Assembly (NCBI GenBank): GCA_964649815.1
Contig: CAZYQC010000008.1
Span: 22,091-86,090 of the forward strand
From: G013214665 sp964649815
Lineage (GTDB): Bacteria; Pseudomonadota; Alphaproteobacteria; Rhodobacterales; Rhodobacteraceae
Length of the DNA: 64,000 nucleotides
Direction: 5' to 3'
Position 1 is the stretch's first letter. The number at the start of each line of letters is the position of its first letter. The notes beneath the pieces are model-generated. The model did not search any database and was not told the origin of the DNA. It worked only from the letters and a program-made list of their open reading frames with translations. Below are positions 60,504 to 64,000 of this stretch, piece after piece. A program made the translations under genes and the position numbers.

Positions 60504-62069
60504 TTAGTCTACCCAGACTTCCACACGGCGATTCACCTGGCGCCCCCAGGCACTGTCATCGCAGGCCATAGGCATCGCCTCGCCAAAAGCGTCCACTTCT
60601 AGCGCCAAACGATCCATATTCGCGGTCTCGGCTGCGGATTGTACAGCCGCACGCACGGTCTCTGCCCGGCGCATGGCAATGCGTTGATTGCCTGCCGCGG
60701 GGCCTTCACCGTCGCTAAACCCAACAAAGAGGAGCCGACGACCATCAAAACGACCAAGCTCTAGCGCTTGGGCCAATTGCTGAACATTGGATCGCGATTG
60801 CGCATCAAGGCGCGTTGATCCCGTTTCAAACCGGAACGTGGTGCTTAGTCGCTTGAGGTCGTACAAAGTCGACACCAGTCTTTGCAGATCCTCTAAGGTC
60901 ACCTCTGACCCAGACTGCCGGATCGCGTTTGCAAATCGCGTTCCTTGTACGGCGACTCCAATGGCTTCCTGCGCCTGGTCGACAAAACCTGCCCTGCGGA
61001 TCATCACCTGCGCAGCTTGGCCTCGGGTGAAAACCAGAAAATCGCGGACCACTTTTGGCAATCGTCGCGCAGGCAAATAGAGGAACATTGGCGCGGTGAG
61101 GGGGTAGTCTTCGGTCTTGATCGTTTGCCGCGTCGCGGCGAGCGAAAAGCCACAGGAGCCGGTTAGCGTCAGCTGTTTGGTCGTACCCACGTCTGAATAG
61201 CTGACGATTGCCAAGGCGAAAGGATCGCGTTGAACGGCCTTCGCAGCTTCTGTTCCTGTATCATGTTCAACGACATCAGCTCGCAATCGCGCCCCGATAA
61301 CAGACAGAACCTGATCTTGAACAGCCTGCGCCAACCCCGTTTTCTTACTCAGAATATGCACCGAGATTGGGGCGTTCACGCCGCCTAGATCCTGCCAATT
61401 GCTGATCTCGCCGGACAGAACAGCCGCAAGCTGTGTCGGCGACAAACCAGAAACGGGGTTGGACGGGGATACGACCGGCACGAGGGCATCCAGCGCAAGG
61501 ACACGGCTGCGGTGAGGCCCGGTTAGATCGCCCATTCCCGCGTCTTTGGCACGGTCACGTTCTTGCGGACGAATTTCGCGCAACGACATAACGATGTCCG
61601 CTTCATTCGCCAAAAGATCGGCAAATCCTTCGTCGCTCGTCCGGCTACGAAACGTAAAGCGCGCCTGGTCTTGCTCCGTAGCCCCATCGCGCAAAATGAA
61701 AAGCGCCTCGCTGCTTTCGTCCGATTCACGCTTAACGACGTCCCATCCGTTCGTCCGGGCAAAGCCATCAACCAAAGCAGGCAGCAGAACAGCGCCCATC
61801 GTTGCAGACCCTGACACCACAACTTCGGCGACGTAGTCCTGCAAGCTTGGGCATCCCGGCCCGACACAGGACACGCCCGAGCCGTCGACTGTCAGCTCTC
61901 CGTAAATGGTATCGACGCGGTAAAATTCACCGTCGAACCCAAGAAGTGTGCCGTTGATTTCGACCGAGCCGTCGCGGGATGTAAGTGTCACATCCTGCGC
62001 CGCAGCCCAGTTTGACATTCCAACGGAAATGCAAAGTGCGGCGCAGAACGCCGCACACAAATTTCGCAT
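60504..62069 (-). CDS. Periplasmic PstS-like binding protein with C-terminal OmpA domain
   Basis: Exported protein of 521 residues. ATG 62069 opens a signal peptide (MRNLCAAFCAALCISVGMS, cleaved after AAA). Residues about 75-330 resemble phosphate-type solute-binding proteins: VVVSGSATMGAVLLPALVDG, the phosphate-loop-like SGSATM, SRVLALDALVPVVSPSNPV, LSPTQLAAVLSGEISNWQDL. About 405-521 is an OmpA/MotB-type peptidoglycan-binding domain with LLFVGFSDGEGPAAGNQRIA, RRAETVRAAV and the end NRRVEVWVD. This fusion could tether a binding protein to the cell wall. It lies 20 bases after the next gene on the same strand and shares its transcript. Ligand unknown. Confidence 0.82.
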   Translation of the reverse strand: MRNLCAAFCAALCISVGMSNWAAAQDVTLTSRDGSVEINGTLLGFDGEFYRVDTIYGELTVDGSGVSCVGPGCPSLQDYVAEVVVSGSATMGAVLLPALVDGFARTNGWDVVKRESDESSEALFILRDGATEQDQARFTFRSRTSDEGFADLLANEADIVMSLREIRPQERDRAKDAGMGDLTGPHRSRVLALDALVPVVSPSNPVSGLSPTQLAAVLSGEISNWQDLGGVNAPISVHILSKKTGLAQAVQDQVLSVIGARLRADVVEHDTGTEAAKAVQRDPFALAIVSYSDVGTTKQLTLTGSCGFSLAATRQTIKTEDYPLTAPMFLYLPARRLPKVVRDFLVFTRGQAAQVMIRRAGFVDQAQEAIGVAVQGTRFANAIRQSGSEVTLEDLQRLVSTLYDLKRLSTTFRFETGSTRLDAQSRSNVQQLAQALELGRFDGRRLLFVGFSDGEGPAAGNQRIAMRRAETVRAAVQSAAETANMDRLALEVDAFGEAMPMACDDSAWGRQVNRRVEVWVD

Positions 62070-62089
62070 GTTGAAGCCTTTGGTTAGAC

Positions 62090-63082
62090 CTATTCGACGG
62101 CGGCGACTTTCAGGTCTGATACCAGATTGTTCAACACCAGAAAATCTCCTACCGCAGAACAATCTGGGACGGACAGGATCAAATCCTGACTTTTGATGCT
62201 GCCATCAATCTGGCGTTCCAGTGTCTGCGCTTCGATTTCTGCTCCGCAATTCAGATCGGTGACTTCTGCTTCGACGGACAAATAGATCGTCCCGTCTTTG
62301 GACGAGCGGGAGGATGGGAAAGTGTAAACTTCGGCCAGCAATGGCTCACCTGCCGCCACGTCGCCCATTTGGACCATAAAACCGCTGTCACCGGAGGCGA
62401 TTCCGCTTAGGTCGCGATCCGCGCCACCCCAGATGTGACCGTCAGAGCCATAGTCAGCGCCGAATTCTCGCGCGTGCAGGGAAAACGCATTCTTTCCGCG
62501 CCATTGCAGAACCGTCCGGTCAAAGGCATCAAGATCGTCAACCTCTACCTGGGCAACCGCGCCGTCACCAATTGCAAACGCAACGATAAAGACCGCTTCT
62601 TTTTGCAAGGCAGGGACCACGATGTTCATGCCGCCGTTTTCGTTCGTCGTTTCGGTAAACATCATACCTGCATGATGGACTGTCAGACGCTCGTTCGGCT
62701 GACATGGTGACGCCAGCGATAGGTTCACCATCGCGCCTTTCATAGGCCGCGCATCGAGCGAAATTTCACAATCCGGTTCAGCCGGCATCGCGTCCGTTTC
62801 TTCGGGCAACGCCAGTTCAGGCGTCGGAACAGAGGCAAGAACAACCAAGTCTTGCTTGGGAATGATCGGAGCTTCGACGGCCTGGGGAAGATCATCGGCG
62901 GCCGTAAGTTCAATCGCTTGCACATCCAGAACGGATTCGCCCGTTTCGGTTTCCGCCTCAGCCGGAGGCGTGTTGTTGCCATAAAGCAATTGTGCCGTTT
63001 CGCCCTTTTGCATGACGAAACCAATTCCCAAAGCGATCGCCAAAGTACTTGCGGCGGTCAAAACACTCTTCTTCACTACCAT
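62090..63082 (-). CDS. Conserved hypothetical envelope protein near secA
   Basis: Function not recognised. 330 residues: an N-terminal membrane anchor or signal segment (KKSVLTAASTLAIALGIGF), an acidic Pro/Glu-rich linker (about 30-100), then a beta-rich domain with two Cys pairs likely in disulfides (CEISLD, ASPCQPNERL, DLNCGAEIE, SVPDCSAVG), LTVHHAGMMFTETTNENGGM and FSLHAREFGADYG. Database names for such neighbours of secA are often translocase, apparently by proximity, and no such activity is evident here. ATG 63082 is chosen over a GTG at 63124. It lies 115 bases after secA and 20 bases before the OmpA-type gene, on the same strand. Confidence 0.7.
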   Translation of the reverse strand: MVVKKSVLTAASTLAIALGIGFVMQKGETAQLLYGNNTPPAEAETETGESVLDVQAIELTAADDLPQAVEAPIIPKQDLVVLASVPTPELALPEETDAMPAEPDCEISLDARPMKGAMVNLSLASPCQPNERLTVHHAGMMFTETTNENGGMNIVVPALQKEAVFIVAFAIGDGAVAQVEVDDLDAFDRTVLQWRGKNAFSLHAREFGADYGSDGHIWGGADRDLSGIASGDSGFMVQMGDVAAGEPLLAEVYTFPSSRSSKDGTIYLSVEAEVTDLNCGAEIEAQTLERQIDGSIKSQDLILSVPDCSAVGDFLVLNNLVSDLKVAAVE

Positions 63083-63133
63083 ATCCCAACCCTTTCCACG
63101 GAAGGTCGGAGGTTGGGATGCCACAGAGGTAGG

Positions 63134-63153
63134 GCGCCGTTATGACACGGCGC
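63134..63153. terminator. Hairpin between secA and downstream gene
   Basis: GCGCCGT (63134-63140) pairs perfectly with ACGGCGC (63147-63153), six-base loop, 44 bases beyond the secA stop in the direction of transcription. No U-run. It may end the secA transcript or simply separate it from the gene that follows. Confidence 0.45.
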
Positions 63154-63197
63154 GGGTCACGATAAGGCGTTAAAGTGGCCGTTCTGCCTTAATTTCC

Positions 63198-64000
63198 TTA
63201 AGCCAAGCGCCCGTGACAGTGCTTGAACTTTTTGCCTGACCCACAAGGGCAGAGGTCATTGCGCCCAGGATTACCCCACGTTGTGGGATCGTTGGGGTCA
63301 AAACCGGCGGCGCGTGCTTCTTCCGTTGGTTCGGGCAAAGCATCCACTTCTGCTGCGCGCTGCATCTCGGCCTGCTGCTGCGCAATCTGCGCCAACATTT
63401 CCTGTTGCTCTTCTTCTGTCATTGGTCGCGCGCGCGCCAATTTTTGCGTCACATCCGCCCGCAGACTATCCAACATCCCTTCGAACAGCTGGAAGGACTC
63501 GTTTTTGTATTCGTTAAGCGGATCACGCTGCGCATATCCGCGGAAACCAACAACCGAGCGCAAATGCTCAAGCGTCAGCAAATGCTCGCGCCATTTCGCG
63601 TCGATCGTCTGCAACAAGAACTGTTTCTCGATCGAACGCATGGTCTCTTCGCCAAAGACCTCGGCCTTTTCACTCATCATTTTGTCGGAAGCTTCGACAA
63701 TCCGTTCTTGCAGAACTTCATCGTCGACGCCCTCTTCATCGGACCAAGCGGCAACCGGCAAATCCATATTCAGGTTTTCAGCAATTGCGGCGTGCAGACC
63801 TTCCATGTCCCACTGATCGGCATAACTGCCCTCGGGCATGTATTGATCAACCAGATCAGCGATCACCTCATGGCGCATGTCTTCGGCAACCTCGGACAGA
63901 TCAGCGCTTTCCATGATGTCGCGACGTTGAGCAAATACGACCTTTCGCTGGTCGTTCATAACGTCGTCGAACTTCAAAAGCTGCTTGCGGATGTCAAAGT
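63198..64000 (-). CDS. secA: SecA preprotein translocase ATPase, C-terminal part
   Basis: Last 267 residues of SecA, the motor of Sec protein export; the rest lies beyond base 64000 (family about 900). Seen: FDIRKQLLKFDDVMNDQRKV, the helical scaffold/wing domain, WREHLLTLEHLRSVVGFRGY, YAQRDPLNEYKNESFQLFEG, and the C-terminal zinc-binding tail RNDLCPCGSGKKFKHCHG, which binds SecB and phospholipid. The internal ATG about 63977 is not its start. Confidence 0.97.
   Translation of the reverse strand, partial: FDIRKQLLKFDDVMNDQRKVVFAQRRDIMESADLSEVAEDMRHEVIADLVDQYMPEGSYADQWDMEGLHAAIAENLNMDLPVAAWSDEEGVDDEVLQERIVEASDKMMSEKAEVFGEETMRSIEKQFLLQTIDAKWREHLLTLEHLRSVVGFRGYAQRDPLNEYKNESFQLFEGMLDSLRADVTQKLARARPMTEEEQQEMLAQIAQQQAEMQRAAEVDALPEPTEEARAAGFDPNDPTTWGNPGRNDLCPCGSGKKFKHCHGRLA

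Noticed and set aside
1..64000. tRNA, rRNA, CRISPR array, insertion sequence, phage or integrase
   Set aside because: None was recognised on reading; no direct-repeat array, transposase or attachment-site duplication was seen. An automated search could still find a degenerate element.

Overview
The window comes from the chromosome of an alphaproteobacterium, most likely a Rhodobacterales/Roseobacter-group bacterium. The basis is gene order and protein character: rnd-kdsD-lptC-lptA-lptB-hpf-ptsN in one run, dnaK-dnaJ behind an alphaproteobacterial RpoH-type promoter, a complete paa epoxidase operon, and paired GT2/GT14 glycosyltransferases of the kind seen in marine Rhodobacteraceae. No rRNA, tRNA, insertion sequence or CRISPR array was seen. 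Three runs of exactly 100 N (30360-30459, 35343-35442, 47731-47830) are scaffold gaps of arbitrary length, and each breaks a gene.

Layout. 1-1107: 3' part of an aldehyde dehydrogenase. 1160-7744: exopolysaccharide genes. A minus-strand operon holds an ExoY-like sugar-phosphate transferase, GT2, GT4 and an acyltransferase; a plus-strand pair holds a Wzx-type flippase and a TIGR04325 methyltransferase. 7745-8193: a structured, AT-rich regulatory leader. 8194-20651: a two-gene hybrid NRPS/PKS assembly line. 20656-26477: a minus-strand run of Wzy-like polymerase, Wzz/BY-kinase, GT4 and an Sfp-type phosphopantetheinyl transferase. 26661-29583: a secreted glycanase and a pyruvyl transferase. 29977-31932: a PLP enzyme and a GlxA-type regulator. 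32065-39931: phenylacetate degradation (paaJ, A-D, an NTF2-like gene, E, Z, X). 39992-44741: RNase D, Kdo and LPS transport genes, hpf, ptsN. 44742-54792: a minus-strand surface-polysaccharide run (cysQ, kdsB, GT2, galU, galE, GT4, GT2, GT14, two-domain sulfotransferase). 54862-64000: a KpsM-like permease, alkB, dnaK-dnaJ, radC, two envelope proteins and the 3' end of secA.

The most unusual element is the 12.5-kb assembly line inside the polysaccharide locus. Its first protein reads A-PCP-KS-AT-ACP-aminotransferase-C-A-PCP; the second A domain has a glycine-like code and the AT looks malonyl-specific. With no ketoreductase and an in-line aminotransferase, the expected intermediate is a beta,gamma-diamino acid joined to glycine. 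The second protein is degenerate in an organised way. Its C domain has HRxxxDG instead of HHxxxDG, only the C-terminal subdomain of an A domain remains (with the catalytic Lys position an Asn), its PCP is intact, and its thioesterase has a Cys in place of the nucleophilic Ser and no evident catalytic His. The open frames around these changes argue against simple decay and suggest altered chemistry of chain release. Upstream lie two inverted repeats built from TGAAC/GTTCA half-sites, a 17-bp RNA stem whose only imperfections are three G-U wobbles, and a nine-codon reading frame whose stop overlaps the Shine-Dalgarno of the synthase.

The rest of the window makes coherent sense: two polysaccharide loci (one with pyruvate, acyl and methyl decorations, one with sulfate supported by the PAP phosphatase CysQ) flank a conserved phenylacetate and housekeeping backbone.
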